Assembly: GCA_026002855.1 (NCBI GenBank)
Contig: BPGD01000001.1
Location: forward strand, 1 to 64,000
DNA: 64,000 nt
Origin: Bryobacteraceae bacterium
GTDB lineage: Bacteria > Acidobacteriota > Terriglobia > Bryobacterales > Bryobacteraceae
Direction of reading: 5' to 3'
Shown here in pieces: positions 23,381 through 33,919 of this stretch. Numbering within the stretch: position 1 is the stretch's first letter; every line of letters begins with the position of its first letter. The position numbers and the translations under genes are program-made. The notes below the pieces were generated by a model. The model saw only the letters and a program-made list of their open reading frames with translations. It was not told the origin of the DNA and searched no databases.

Positions 23381-24670
23381 ATGATCCTCGAAGCCACGAA
23401 GCCCGGCCAAGGTCCGGCCCTGGAGCGGGAATTCAATCCATGGCTGGCCGCTGAGGCACGCTTCAACGAGGCCGCCGCGTTGCTCGGCCTGGACGAAGGA
23501 CTCCAGAAGATCCTTCGCACTCCCACGATGGAGGTCACCGTTTACATCCCCGTGCAGATGGATGACGGCCGGCTGGAGGTATTCACCGGCTACCGGGTGC
23601 AGCACTCGCTGGCGCGGGGCCCGGCCAAGGGGGGCATCCGCTTTGCTCCGGACGTGACGCTGGACGAGGTGCGCGCGCTGGCGGCATGGATGACCTGGAA
23701 ATGCGCCGTTGTCAACATTCCATTTGGCGGCGGCAAAGGGGGCGTGGTCTGCGACCCGTCGGTGCTTTCGCAGGGCGAACTGGAGCGGATCACGCGCCGC
23801 TATACGGCCGACATCATCGAGATTCTCGGTCCGGAGCGCGACGTTCCGGCGCCGGACATGAACACGAACGAACAGACGATGGCATGGATCATGGACACCT
23901 ACTCCATGCACAAGCGGACCACGGTGACCGCCGTGGTCACCGGCAAGCCGCTTGATCTGGGCGGCTCGCGCGGGCGCACCGCCGCCACCGGCCGCGGCTG
24001 TCTGTTCGTCACGCTCCAGGCGCTGCGCAAGTTCCACATCGAGCCCTCGGAGACCACCGTCGTCGTGCAGGGCTTTGGCAACGTGGGCGGTCACGCGGCC
24101 AAGCTGATGCACAAGGCGGGCATGAAGATCATTTCGGTGATCGAGTACGATGGGGCCGTCTACAACCCGAAGGGCATTGATCCCTTCGCCCTGGAAGAAC
24201 ACCGCAAGGCCACCGGCTCGATCACGCATTTCCCGGGGGCCGAGGACATGGACCGCGAGGAGGCGATGTTCTTGCCCTGCGACGTGCTGGTGCCGGCGGC
24301 GAAGGAGAACGTGATCCATTCGCGCAACGCGCACAAGATCAACGCGCGCATCATCTGCGAAGGTGCCAACGGGCCCACCACGGCCGAGGCCGACAGAATT
24401 CTTCAGGACAAGGGCGTCTTTGTGATTCCCGACATCCTGGCCAACGCGGGCGGGGTGACGGTGAGCTACTTCGAGTGGGTTCAGGACCGCCAGGGCTTTT
24501 TCTGGAACGAGCAACTGGTGAACGGGCGGCTCGAGGAGATCATGGTGAACGCGTTCCGGGACGTGGTCTCCTACGCCGAACGGCACAAGGTGCACAACCG
24601 TTGCGCGGCGTACATGCTGGCGCTGGATCGCGTGGCTTTTGCGATCAAACTGCGCGGCATTTACGCTTGA
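23381..24670 (+). CDS. Glu/Leu/Phe/Val dehydrogenase (glutamate dehydrogenase)
   Basis: The 429-residue protein has the dimerisation and substrate part [20 protein letters not shown], the active-site Lys motif [19 protein letters not shown], catalytic Asp in [14 protein letters not shown], and the Rossmann motif [32 protein letters not shown] and [20 protein letters not shown] are typical of the hexameric GDH subgroup. It interconverts glutamate with 2-oxoglutarate and ammonia; cofactor choice is uncertain. It is divergent from the M14-like gene by 37 bases and nearly abuts mutS. Confidence 0.95.
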   Translation: MILEATKPGQGPALEREFNPWLAAEARFNEAAALLGLDEGLQKILRTPTMEVTVYIPVQMDDGRLEVFTGYRVQHSLARGPAKGGIRFAPDVTLDEVRALAAWMTWKCAVVNIPFGGGKGGVVCDPSVLSQGELERITRRYTADIIEILGPERDVPAPDMNTNEQTMAWIMDTYSMHKRTTVTAVVTGKPLDLGGSRGRTAATGRGCLFVTLQALRKFHIEPSETTVVVQGFGNVGGHAAKLMHKAGMKIISVIEYDGAVYNPKGIDPFALEEHRKATGSITHFPGAEDMDREEAMFLPCDVLVPAAKENVIHSRNAHKINARIICEGANGPTTAEADRILQDKGVFVIPDILANAGGVTVSYFEWVQDRQGFFWNEQLVNGRLEEIMVNAFRDVVSYAERHKVHNRCAAYMLALDRVAFAIKLRGIYA

Positions 24671-24674
24671 TAGT

Positions 24675-27275
24675 GTGGCCCAGGAACCGGCGACGCCGCT
24701 GATGCGGCAGTACCACGCGGCGAAACAGCAGGCGCCAGGGGCGCTGCTGTTCTTCCGCCTGGGGGACTTCTACGAGCTCTTCTACGAAGACGCCATTGTC
24801 GCCGCGCGCGAGCTGGAGATCACGCTCACGTCGCGCAACAAGGAGCGCGGCGAGCCGGTGCCGATGTGCGGGGTGCCAGCGCACGCCGCCGAGAACTACA
24901 TCGCGCGGCTCATCCAGAAGGGTTACCGCGTGGCCATCTGCGAGCAGATGGAGGACCCGCGGCTGGCGAAAAAGCTCGTCCGGCGCGAGATCACGCGCAT
25001 CGTCACCCCGGGCACGGTGACCGAAGCGGCGCTGCTCGATGCGGCGCAGAACAATTACCTGGCGGCACTGGTGCGGCGGCGCGAGGACGCGGGGCTGGCC
25101 TGGGTGGACGTATCCACCGGCGAGTTCCGCGCCACCGAGCTGCCTGTCGCCGAAGCGGCCGCGGCTCTGGAGCAACTGGACGCGCGCGAGCTTCTCACGG
25201 CGGAGCCGGAGCATGCGCCGCGCGGCCGCTGGGCGGTGACTGGCGTGGAGGCGTGGACGTTCGACCCGGCGCACGCCGAGCGGCTGCTGCTTGATCATTT
25301 CCGCCTGCTTGCGCTGGACGGCTGCGGGCTGGCCGGGCGCCGCCTGGCCACGGGCGCCGCGGGCGCGGTGCTGGCCTATCTGCGGGAGACGCAGAAATCG
25401 GCGCTCGACCACCTGGAACGGCCCGTGTATTTTGACCGCGGCGGGGCGATGATGCTGGACGCGGTGACGGTGCGCAACCTGGAGCTCGTCGAGCCGCTGT
25501 TCACCGCTGATGCGGGCGGCGGACGCGAAGCCACGCTGCTGGGCGTCATCGACCAGACCCGGACCGGGATGGGCGCGCGGCTGCTGCGCAAGCGGCTGCT
25601 ACGGCCTTCGCTCGACCGGACCGAGATCGAGGCGCGGCTCGATGCGGTGGAGTGGCTGGCGCGCTCGACCATCCAGCGGGCGAAGCTGCGCGAGACGCTC
25701 GGACGAATGCTCGACCTGGAGCGGCTGATGGCGCGCATCAGCGTGGGCACGGCCAGTCCGCGCGACCTGCTCGCACTCGGCCGTACGCTGGCCTGCGTGC
25801 CCGAGCTGAGGCCGGCCCTGGCCGGGGCGCCATGGAGACTTGCCGAGGCCGGCGCGGCGCTGGACGAAGTGGCCGAGCTGCGCGATCACATCCTGGCCGC
25901 CATCGCCGAAGATGCGCCGGCCAACCCGGCCGACGGCGGCGTCATCCGCCGCGGCTACAGCGCCGAGCTCGACGAACTGCGGCACCTGGCAACGCACTCG
26001 CGGCAGATCATCGCCGCCATCGAAGCGCGCGAGCGGCAGCGCACCGGTATCGCTTCGCTGAAGGTCCGTTTCAACAACGTCTTCGGCTTTTACATCGAGA
26101 TTTCGAAGGCGAACCTGCACCTGGCGCCGCCCGACTACGAGCGGAAGCAGACGCTGGTGAACGCCGAGCGGTTCACAACGCCGGAGCTGAAGGAGCTGGA
26201 AGCAAAGGTTCTCGACGCCGAGGAGCGGGCGCTGGATCTGGAGCGCACGATTCTGGCGACGCTTCGGGCGGAGGCTGCTGCGGCGGCGGCGCGCGTGCGG
26301 GCCACGGCCGCGGCCGTGGCCGAGATCGACTTCTACTGCGCGCTGGCGGAGACGGCGGTGGCGCGGCGCTATGTGCGGCCCCGGTTCTCCGAAACAGGAG
26401 AGATGAAAATTGTTGCGGGCCGCCATCCGGTGATCGAGAAGCTGGCTGAAGCCGAGGCGGGCCATTTCATTCCCAACGACCTCTATCTCGACCGCGGCTC
26501 GCACCGCCTGGCGCTGATCACGGGGCCGAACATGGGCGGCAAGTCCACCTACCTACGGCAAGCCGCCCTGATCGCGGTGATGGCGCAGATGGGTTCGTTC
26601 GTTCCCGCCACCGAGGCGGCGCTGCCGGTGATCGACCGCGTCTTCACGCGCATCGGGGCGAGCGACAATCTGGCCCGCGGCCGCTCGACGTTCATGGTGG
26701 AGATGACCGAGACGGCGGTGATCCTGAACTCGGCCACGGAGCGGAGCCTGATCGTGCTGGATGAAATCGGCCGCGGCACGGCCACCTATGACGGGCTGGC
26801 GCTGGCCTGGGCCGTGCTTGAATACATCCACGACCGCATTGGCGCCTACACGCTGTTCGCCACGCACTACCATGAGCTGACCGAGCTGGCCGGCCGGCTG
26901 GACGGTGTGGTGAACCTGCACGTATCAGTGAAAGAATCCGGCGACCAGCTCATCTTCCTGAGGCGGGTGGAGCCAGGCAGCGCCGACCGCAGTTATGGAA
27001 TCGAGGTGGCGCGGCTGGCGGCGCTGCCGGCAGAGGTGATCGAACGCGCCCGGGAGATTCTCGCCCTGCACGAAAAGAAAGAGGAGACGGTGAGCGAGGA
27101 GCTGGAGGCGCCGAAACGCCGCAGGCCTGCCGGTGCGGAGCTTCAGATCCGTCTGTTCGAGCCGGTTGGCTGGCAGATTGCGGAGAGAATCCGGCAGCTC
27201 GACATCGACAATCTGCGCCCGGTGGAGGCGCTGCAACTGCTGGCCGAGCTCAAGGAGGAACTGGGCAGGCGCTGA
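24675..27275 (+). CDS. mutS: DNA mismatch repair protein MutS
   Basis: The 866-residue protein starts at GTG 24675, placed so that the mismatch-binding domain begins MRQYHAAKQQAPGALLFFRL then GDFYELFYEDA. The Phe-x-Glu mismatch wedge is FYELF. The ATPase part has Walker A LITGPNMGGKSTYLRQAAL at about 615-635, Walker B LIVLDEIGRGTATYDGLAL and the dimer motif FATHYHELTELA. The family length is normal. MutS recognises mismatches and works with MutL, which is not in the window. It is 4 bases downstream of the GDH stop. A different start at ATG 24702 would drop nine residues. Confidence 0.97.
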   Translation: MAQEPATPLMRQYHAAKQQAPGALLFFRLGDFYELFYEDAIVAARELEITLTSRNKERGEPVPMCGVPAHAAENYIARLIQKGYRVAICEQMEDPRLAKKLVRREITRIVTPGTVTEAALLDAAQNNYLAALVRRREDAGLAWVDVSTGEFRATELPVAEAAAALEQLDARELLTAEPEHAPRGRWAVTGVEAWTFDPAHAERLLLDHFRLLALDGCGLAGRRLATGAAGAVLAYLRETQKSALDHLERPVYFDRGGAMMLDAVTVRNLELVEPLFTADAGGGREATLLGVIDQTRTGMGARLLRKRLLRPSLDRTEIEARLDAVEWLARSTIQRAKLRETLGRMLDLERLMARISVGTASPRDLLALGRTLACVPELRPALAGAPWRLAEAGAALDEVAELRDHILAAIAEDAPANPADGGVIRRGYSAELDELRHLATHSRQIIAAIEARERQRTGIASLKVRFNNVFGFYIEISKANLHLAPPDYERKQTLVNAERFTTPELKELEAKVLDAEERALDLERTILATLRAEAAAAAARVRATAAAVAEIDFYCALAETAVARRYVRPRFSETGEMKIVAGRHPVIEKLAEAEAGHFIPNDLYLDRGSHRLALITGPNMGGKSTYLRQAALIAVMAQMGSFVPATEAALPVIDRVFTRIGASDNLARGRSTFMVEMTETAVILNSATERSLIVLDEIGRGTATYDGLALAWAVLEYIHDRIGAYTLFATHYHELTELAGRLDGVVNLHVSVKESGDQLIFLRRVEPGSADRSYGIEVARLAALPAEVIERAREILALHEKKEETVSEELEAPKRRRPAGAELQIRLFEPVGWQIAERIRQLDIDNLRPVEALQLLAELKEELGRR

Positions 27276-27305
27276 GCGCCGGTTCCCTGCCGTGCCGGAG
27301 GCCGT

Positions 27306-29138
27306 TCATTGCCGCGCCGGAAGCCAGGCGGGCGCGGTGGTGAAACGGAAGACGGGATAGAGGTCCCTGTCCGGCTCGAAGTAGGGGGAGCGCTCGTAGA
27401 GCCAGAAGAGCCGTGCGCGCGGGCTGGAAGCGAAAGAGGCGTCGCGGGCCAGTTTTTCCTCAAATTCACGGCGCAATTCTGGATTTATTTCCAGCATTTT
27501 TCTGGCAAAAGGCTCGAAAACAAATTCACTAAAATACTCTTTCTGCTCGAAAATCGGCAAGAAAAATCCCCAACGGAGGGCGGAATCCGGCGCCTCGGGC
27601 TCGAGCAGGTGCATCGCCACCCTGCCGGCGCGCTGGGCCACGGGGACGTAGACGCTGCCGGCGGGAACGGTGCGGCGCACCCGCGCCGGACGCACCTCGA
27701 ACGAGAGGACGCGGAAGCGGCCCTCGAACGGCGCGGCGGCGAATTTCACCCCGGAAAAGCGCGCGGAGTCAAATTCCCCTTCCACCGGTTTTTCGAGCAA
27801 AATCATCCGCACCCCGTGCAGCCTGAGCAGTTCGATTACTTCATTCCATTCGCGCGGGACCAGGTAGCCGTGGGGCGCCGGAGGCGCGAAGCGCGGCTCG
27901 AGCGTCCGCACAAGCCTGGTTTCCGAGTCCAGTTTTTCGGGCGTATAGCGCACGACGGTGGCGCCGCTCACCGGGCTCGGAACCTGTTCCGTGCGAAGCC
28001 CGCGCAGCGTGTAGGGTTCGCCATCGCCGGCAGGAGCGCCTTCGAGCAGCACGGGCGAGCCCGGGACAAGCGATTCCTGGAAGCGGTCCGAGTCGAGCGA
28101 GGCGCGGCGCAGCGCGGCGGGCTGCGCCGCGGCCAGTTCCAGCGCCGTCCGCATCACGTCATAGTGCGCCCAGGTGCGCGTGCGGAAGCTTTTGAGGCTG
28201 TGCGTTTCCACAAGCAGCGCAGCGCGGTTCTGAGCCGCCGCGTATCCGGTGGAGTAGCGGGGCGAGGCGGTCATCACCGCCAGCGCCTTTCCTCCGGCGG
28301 CGCGGCCTTCGATGTAGAAGCCGGGGACATGGCCGAGCGATTCGAGCCGCCGGAACAATTCCGGCAGAAACCGGTTTTTTACCCACGCACCAGCCGGCGG
28401 CGCGATGTCCAGTTCCGTGTGCGTGGCGAAGGTGACATCGTATTGCGCGTCGCCGCCATCGGTGACGTGGTTGTCGATGAGCAGGTCGGGCAGCCAGGCG
28501 TTGTACATTCGCAGCCAGGCGCGCATCTCGGGCGTGTCCGCCTTCAGGTAGTCCCGGTTCAGGTTGAGGCGGCGCGCGGTGACGCGAAATCCCATCTGCG
28601 CCGGGCCGTTTTCGTTGATGCGGTTCCAGGGCGAGACGCGCTCGTGTCCGTCGGGGTTGAAAACGGGGATCGAGAGAATGATGACGGAATCCAGCCACCG
28701 CTCGAGCCGCCGGGTCACGAGCACGTCGCGCAGGAGCATCATGGCGGCGTCCTTGCCGCCGTTCTCGCCCGGGTGGATGCCGTTCTGAAGCAGGACGACG
28801 GGCCTGCCGGTGCGCTGCGCCGCCGCGGGCGTGAAGGCGCGCTCGCGGCTTGCGATGAAAAGGTAGAGCGGCCGTCCTTCGCTGGTGCGGCCCATCTCGT
28901 CGAGCCGAGCGAAGCGGGACGCGGCCGCCAGGCGCGTGTAGAATTCCACCGCTTCCTGATACGTGCCGGTCTCGCGGAAGCCCGTCTTTTCGGCGTGCGT
29001 GCGCCAGGCAGGCGGCGCCGCGGCGGTGCTTTCGGTGAGAGAGCGGGCCTCGCGCATCGCCGGGGTTTCGGCCAGCGAGGCCGGCGGCATGGGCGCCAGA
29101 GAAGCAGTCTGAAGGAGCAACGCGCAGAGCCAGACCAT
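27306..29138 (-). CDS. Secreted M14-family zinc carboxypeptidase
   Basis: This 610-residue protein has a signal peptide (MVWLCALLLQTASLAPMPPA). NGIHPGENGGKDAAM supplies His122 and Glu125 as zinc ligands, VFNPDGHERVSPWNRINENG and LNLNRDYLKADTPEMRAW are M14 substrate-loop motifs, and PDLLIDNHVTDGG holds the third-ligand His. About 300 further C-terminal residues are unassigned. It is likely an extracytoplasmic peptidase for peptide or peptidoglycan fragments. It is 33 bases downstream of the Gfo/Idh gene, so the two may be co-transcribed. Confidence 0.85.
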   Translation of the reverse strand: MVWLCALLLQTASLAPMPPASLAETPAMREARSLTESTAAAPPAWRTHAEKTGFRETGTYQEAVEFYTRLAAASRFARLDEMGRTSEGRPLYLFIASRERAFTPAAAQRTGRPVVLLQNGIHPGENGGKDAAMMLLRDVLVTRRLERWLDSVIILSIPVFNPDGHERVSPWNRINENGPAQMGFRVTARRLNLNRDYLKADTPEMRAWLRMYNAWLPDLLIDNHVTDGGDAQYDVTFATHTELDIAPPAGAWVKNRFLPELFRRLESLGHVPGFYIEGRAAGGKALAVMTASPRYSTGYAAAQNRAALLVETHSLKSFRTRTWAHYDVMRTALELAAAQPAALRRASLDSDRFQESLVPGSPVLLEGAPAGDGEPYTLRGLRTEQVPSPVSGATVVRYTPEKLDSETRLVRTLEPRFAPPAPHGYLVPREWNEVIELLRLHGVRMILLEKPVEGEFDSARFSGVKFAAAPFEGRFRVLSFEVRPARVRRTVPAGSVYVPVAQRAGRVAMHLLEPEAPDSALRWGFFLPIFEQKEYFSEFVFEPFARKMLEINPELRREFEEKLARDASFASSPRARLFWLYERSPYFEPDRDLYPVFRFTTAPAWLPARQ

Positions 29139-29171
29139 GTCCCTCAGGCTATCAACAGCAAGAGACGCGGC

Positions 29172-30638
29172 TCACGACTGCGGCGGCTCCCAGCCTTTGC
29201 GATACGTGCGCGCGAGGTATTCGTTGGCCTTTTCGTCATTGAGAAAGCGGCCCGCGGCGGCGTCGTATTTCAGGCGTCGACCGGCCCGCAGCGCTGCACC
29301 CCAAAGGCAGACGGTTTCCGAGATTTCCCATGCATGGGTAAATGAGCCCGGCGAGGGTTCGCCGCCGCGGCAGGCAGTGACGAACAGATCCGCCACGTTC
29401 GGCCGCTGCTGCGGCTGCGGCGCCTGGTCGGGCTTCCTGCCGGCCGCGTAGAGGACCGGTTTTTCCACGCGGAAGCCGCTGAGGATGACGCCGCGGTCGC
29501 CGCGGAACATCATGCCTTCGGCGGGCATCTCTTCCAGGCCGGTCTCTTCGGGCGGGAACGGTTTCATGCCGCCGTCATACCAGAACAGGTCCACGGCGCC
29601 GCGGTCAGGGGTCTTCGGAAAGCGGATGCGGGTGATGGAAGCGGAGGGGAAGGAGAAGTCGTTGGCGATGCGCGCGGCGGCCGTGCCGTCGAAGCGGCAG
29701 TGGTGCGAGCGCAGCGGCTCGAGGAGATCCGGCGCGCCGAGTTTCAGGGCGCGGAACACGCTCCACAAGGAGTAAATGCCCATGTCGGCCAGCGTGCCAC
29801 CACCGAAGTCATACCAGCCGCGAAAGACCATGTGCGTGTAGCAGGGGTGGTAGGGGCGCTCCTTTTCGGGGCCAAGCCAGAGGTCCCAGTCGAACCCGCG
29901 CGGCACGGGCGGTTCGTCCTGCGGAAGGTCCACGTACTGGGGCCAGACCGGGCGGTTTGTCCAGTTGTGGATCTCGCGGAGCGTACCGATGGCGCCGGAG
30001 TCGATCCACTGCTTCACGGCGCCGATGCCATTGCCGGTGTTCCAGGCGAGGAAATGCGTGGCGACGCCCGTGCGGCGCGCGGCCTCGATGACCGCCCTGG
30101 CCTCGAGCAGCCGGTTCGAGATGGGCTTGTGCATCATGACATGGAGCCGGCGTGCCATGGCGTGCAGCGCGGCGAGCCCGTGGTGATGGTCCGGCGTCAT
30201 GATCCAGACGGCCTGCAAATCGGTCTCTTTGGCGAGGAGCTCGCGGTAGTCGGTGTAGGCGCGGACGGAGCCCGGCTGGCCGTAGAAGGCCTCGATGACA
30301 CCACGCGCCACTTCCAGTCCGGCAGGGATCACCGACTCAAAGCCGGCGCCCCATTGCGGCTGACCGAGCAGCTTGCGGATGCCCTGAAGCAGTCCGGTGG
30401 GCGACCAGTCACGGTAGCCGATGGCAGCGCGGCAGGGATCGCAGACGGCGGTAAAACGCAGCATCGGGTGCTGGATGAATTGCGGCAGTTCGCGAATGGC
30501 CTCTGTGCCGCAGCCGATGAGAGCGACATGGATCTTATCGCCAGGCGCCGGCTGCTGCGTCTGGCCGCCGAGCACGTGCCGCGGCAGCAACGGAATGGCC
30601 GAAGCCGATTGAACAAATCTGCGCCGGTCTGTTTTCAT
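29172..30638 (-). CDS. Tat-exported Gfo/Idh/MocA-family oxidoreductase
   Basis: This 488-residue protein starts MKTDRRRFVQSASAIPLLPR, a twin-arginine signal. The NAD(P)-binding part is IHVALIGCGTEAIRELPQFI, with WIMTPDHHHGLAALHAMARR and MMHKPISNRLLEARAVIEAA giving the HKP variant of the family EKP motif. The C-terminal half contains GGTLADMGIYSLWSVFRALK. Members of this exported group act on sugars or sugar derivatives, often alongside glycosidases, which fits the GH106-like gene divergent from it. The precise substrate is unknown. Confidence 0.88.
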   Translation of the reverse strand: MKTDRRRFVQSASAIPLLPRHVLGGQTQQPAPGDKIHVALIGCGTEAIRELPQFIQHPMLRFTAVCDPCRAAIGYRDWSPTGLLQGIRKLLGQPQWGAGFESVIPAGLEVARGVIEAFYGQPGSVRAYTDYRELLAKETDLQAVWIMTPDHHHGLAALHAMARRLHVMMHKPISNRLLEARAVIEAARRTGVATHFLAWNTGNGIGAVKQWIDSGAIGTLREIHNWTNRPVWPQYVDLPQDEPPVPRGFDWDLWLGPEKERPYHPCYTHMVFRGWYDFGGGTLADMGIYSLWSVFRALKLGAPDLLEPLRSHHCRFDGTAAARIANDFSFPSASITRIRFPKTPDRGAVDLFWYDGGMKPFPPEETGLEEMPAEGMMFRGDRGVILSGFRVEKPVLYAAGRKPDQAPQPQQRPNVADLFVTACRGGEPSPGSFTHAWEISETVCLWGAALRAGRRLKYDAAAGRFLNDEKANEYLARTYRKGWEPPQS

Positions 30639-30752
30639 GCAGATACTCCCTGGGCGGAATTGCCTGTGTCACTCTATTCCCGCGCAGGTTGCCAGTCAAG
30701 GGCGGCCGCAGCAGCAACGCTTTGATAGGATCAGTGCCGGATGGAGGAAACG

Positions 30753-33700
30753 ATGGTCTCATTCCGCCGACTGCCATTACTCCTCGCTGTCCCGTTCCTG
30801 CTGGCGGCGCAGCCGCCGCTGGAGCCGAAGGCGCCTGCGGCGACGGCGCCCGTGCCTCTGGAACAGGCAAGGAAACTGTTTGCCGATCCGCCTGCCGAAT
30901 ACCGTCCGATGCCGCTGTGGGTGTGGAACGACGAAATGGAGGCGGCGCGCATCCGGGAGATGCTCGTGCAGTACCGCCAGCAGGGCCTGGGCGGGGCGTT
31001 CGTGCATCCGCGGCCGGGGCTGATGACGGAGTATCTGAGCCCGGAGTGGTTCCGCCTGTGGCGCGAAGCCCTGGAGGAGGGCAAGCGGCTGGGGCTTTTC
31101 ATCAACATTTATGACGAAAATTCCTATCCGTCCGGCTTCGCCGGCGGCCATGTGCCGGCGCGCGCACCGGAGACAGCGAGCCAGTTTGTGACGGTGGAGA
31201 CCGGCCTGGCCGCTGCGGCGGTTTCAGCGCATCCGCAGCATCTGGCGTTTTTCGCCGGCCCGCGCGGAGACTCTGGAAAATTGCGGCGTGTCCGCACGCC
31301 GAAAGAGGTGAAAGAGGGCGAGGAGGTGGTGGCGTTCCGTCTGCGCCGCGCTTCGGGCAATGCGTGGACGGCGAACTTTCCGTACGTCGACCTTACACAT
31401 CCGCGCACCGCGGAAGTTTTTCTGGAAACGACATATGAGGCATACCGGAGGGAATTCGGGGCCGAATTTGGCCGGGTGATCCGCTGGGCATTCACTGACG
31501 AACCACTGATCGCCACGGGCGGCGCTTACGACGTGTCGCTGCCGGCACTGCCGCTTTCGCACGATACGCTGGCGGCGTTCCGGCAGCGCAACGGTTACGA
31601 TCTGACGGATCACCTGCCCTCGTTGTTCTGGGACACAGGCGACTGGAGGCGAGTGCGATTCGACTACTGGCAGACGCTGCACGATGTCTGGATCGAGCGC
31701 TTCATGCGGCCGATGTTCGAATGGTGCGACCGGCACGGCATCCAGTTCACCGGACACTTCATGGAGCAGGACTGGCCGTATCCGTGGCGTTCTCCGGCGG
31801 ACGCTTCTCTGCACGCGTTTCAGCATGTTCCGGGAATCGACATGCTGGGAGGGCAGGAGCTGCGGCCGCACTATCTGTTCACGATCCGGCAGTCGGCCAG
31901 CGTCAGTCATCAGCTCGGGCGGCGGCTGTTCTGCGAGGCCTACGGCGTTTCCGGATGGGACGCGACGCTCGAGCACCTGAAGCGCTTCGGCGACTGGCTG
32001 CTGGCCAACGGCGTGAATTTCGTCGATCAGCATCTTTCCTTTGCCACGATTCGCGGCGCGCGCAAGCGGGACCATCCGCAGAGCTTTTCCGATGTGGCGA
32101 GCTGGTGGCGCGCTTACCGTCCACACGCGGATCATCTGGCCCGTGTGTCGCTGCTGTCCTCGGTGTCCGAAGCGCGCAACCGCGTGCTGGTGATCCATCC
32201 GACCACCAGCGGATTCCTGTTCGCGCGGCGTGCGGGGCAAACGCCAGAACTAGAAAAAATGCGGGAAAACAATGCGCGACTGGCGCAATTTCTGGTGGAA
32301 CGCCATGTCGATTTCGACTACGGCGATGAGTATGTGCTTGAATGGTTCGGCCGTGTGGAGGGGGGCAAACTGCGGGTCGGCAGGGCCACCTATGACGTGG
32401 TGGTGCTTTCCCACGATGTGGTGAATCTGCGTCATCAGACGGTGTCCCTGCTGGAGGCGTGGCTGGGCGGAGGGGGCGCGGTGGTGTCGCTGGCGGATCC
32501 GCCGGAGTTTGTGGACGGCCGCTCCAGCGAGGCGCTGAAGCGGCTCCGCGAAAAGGCAGGCAAGCAATGGACGCGCGTGTTCGATGAGGACTCGCTGCTG
32601 ACGGTTTTGCGCGAGCGCGTGCCGCCGCGGGTGGAGACGGAAGCACCCGTGAGCGTGCTGGAACGATTCTTTGCGTCGGGTGACCGGGTGCTATTTTTTG
32701 CCAACCACGGCACGGCGCCCGTATCAGCGAAAGTGCGCGTCCGGGGAGCCGCCGCGCTGGAGGAATGGGACACGCTCACCGGGCGCATTCATGCGATGCC
32801 CGCTTCAAAGAATCAGACGGGGCTGGAATTCATGCTGAATCTTGCGCCGGCCGGCTCCCTGCTTGCCGTGGCGCGCACCCAGCCGGGCCCGGCGGCTGCC
32901 GCCCGAACTTTCGGGTGGCGGACGCTGGCGGCTCCTTCGTGGAGTGCGACTCTGGACGGGCCGAACGTCCTGGTGCTGGATTACTGCGACCTCGAGTCTT
33001 CAGGACAGAAGCTCACCGACGTCAACACCTGGATGGCCAACTGGCGAGTGTGGCAGTGGCACGGTTTCGAGCGCCCGGCGTGGGACAACGCGGTGCAGTT
33101 CCGCCGGAATGTGCTTGACCGCAAGTTCGGCGAGGGGAGCGGCTTTCGCGCCACGTTCCGCTTTGACGTCCAGGGGGCGCCTCCGAAAGGAATGCGGCTG
33201 GCGGTGGAATCGCCGGAGCTTTATCAGGTGACAGTGAATGGAAACCGGGTGGATTTTTCCGCCGCGGAGCGCTGGATGGATCCTCATATTCAGGCAGCTC
33301 CAATCGATACATTTGTAAAGTCAGGCACAAATGAAGTGGTGATTGCGGGTGCGCCTTTTGATCCGAGAATGGAGCTGGAAAACATCTATATTCTTGGGTC
33401 TTTTGCTCTGACCAGCGCGGAAAAAGGCTTCCAGATCGGACCCGCCAAGGCGCTGACATTCGGCTCCTGGAGACAACAGGGGCGGCCGTTCTACTCATGG
33501 TCAGTGACCTATTCGGCCAAAATACGCGTTCCTGCGGGGCACAGCCGCCTGCGGGTGTCGTTGAGGGAATGGAGCGGCGCGGCGGCGGAAATCCTGGTGA
33601 ACGGGCAGGCGCCCGGATGGATCGGCTGGCCGCCGTATGAGACGGACGTTCCAGTGAAGCCCGGGGCCACGACCGTGGAAGTGCGGGTCCACGGCACGCC

Positions 33701-33860
33701 GCGAAACCTGTTCGGGCCATTCCATCATCCGCAGAAGATCCGTTTCCGGGCGTGGCCGAATGCGTGGGCGGAATTTCCCGAGCACCAGCCCGCGGGCAAG
33801 GACTACGACCTGCTCGACTATGGGCTGATGGCTGCGCCCGTGCTGGCAACCGCCCCTTAG
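30753..33860 (+). CDS. Secreted GH106-like alpha-L-rhamnosidase family glycoside hydrolase
   Basis: This 1035-residue protein starts at ATG 30753 (GGAGG 5 bases upstream) with signal peptide MVSFRRLPLLLAVPFLLAA. FADPPAEYRPMPLWVWNDEM and GLGGAFVHPRPGLMTEYLSP are typical of the large GH106/rhamnosidase-like families, and IQFTGHFMEQDWPYPW and VIRWAFTDEPLIATGG lie in the barrel. C-terminal beta-sandwich regions are present (about 780-1030). The enzyme probably removes rhamnose from plant or bacterial polysaccharide. The GH106 label rests on motif memory, not on alignment. It is divergent from the Gfo/Idh gene across a 114-base gap. Confidence 0.75.
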   Translation: MVSFRRLPLLLAVPFLLAAQPPLEPKAPAATAPVPLEQARKLFADPPAEYRPMPLWVWNDEMEAARIREMLVQYRQQGLGGAFVHPRPGLMTEYLSPEWFRLWREALEEGKRLGLFINIYDENSYPSGFAGGHVPARAPETASQFVTVETGLAAAAVSAHPQHLAFFAGPRGDSGKLRRVRTPKEVKEGEEVVAFRLRRASGNAWTANFPYVDLTHPRTAEVFLETTYEAYRREFGAEFGRVIRWAFTDEPLIATGGAYDVSLPALPLSHDTLAAFRQRNGYDLTDHLPSLFWDTGDWRRVRFDYWQTLHDVWIERFMRPMFEWCDRHGIQFTGHFMEQDWPYPWRSPADASLHAFQHVPGIDMLGGQELRPHYLFTIRQSASVSHQLGRRLFCEAYGVSGWDATLEHLKRFGDWLLANGVNFVDQHLSFATIRGARKRDHPQSFSDVASWWRAYRPHADHLARVSLLSSVSEARNRVLVIHPTTSGFLFARRAGQTPELEKMRENNARLAQFLVERHVDFDYGDEYVLEWFGRVEGGKLRVGRATYDVVVLSHDVVNLRHQTVSLLEAWLGGGGAVVSLADPPEFVDGRSSEALKRLREKAGKQWTRVFDEDSLLTVLRERVPPRVETEAPVSVLERFFASGDRVLFFANHGTAPVSAKVRVRGAAALEEWDTLTGRIHAMPASKNQTGLEFMLNLAPAGSLLAVARTQPGPAAAARTFGWRTLAAPSWSATLDGPNVLVLDYCDLESSGQKLTDVNTWMANWRVWQWHGFERPAWDNAVQFRRNVLDRKFGEGSGFRATFRFDVQGAPPKGMRLAVESPELYQVTVNGNRVDFSAAERWMDPHIQAAPIDTFVKSGTNEVVIAGAPFDPRMELENIYILGSFALTSAEKGFQIGPAKALTFGSWRQQGRPFYSWSVTYSAKIRVPAGHSRLRVSLREWSGAAAEILVNGQAPGWIGWPPYETDVPVKPGATTVEVRVHGTPRNLFGPFHHPQKIRFRAWPNAWAEFPEHQPAGKDYDLLDYGLMAAPVLATAP

Positions 33861-33919
33861 TCCGACGCCGTTTCAGGTGTTTCGCGGGCTTGGCACCGGG
33901 CAATCGGCGCCTTACAATT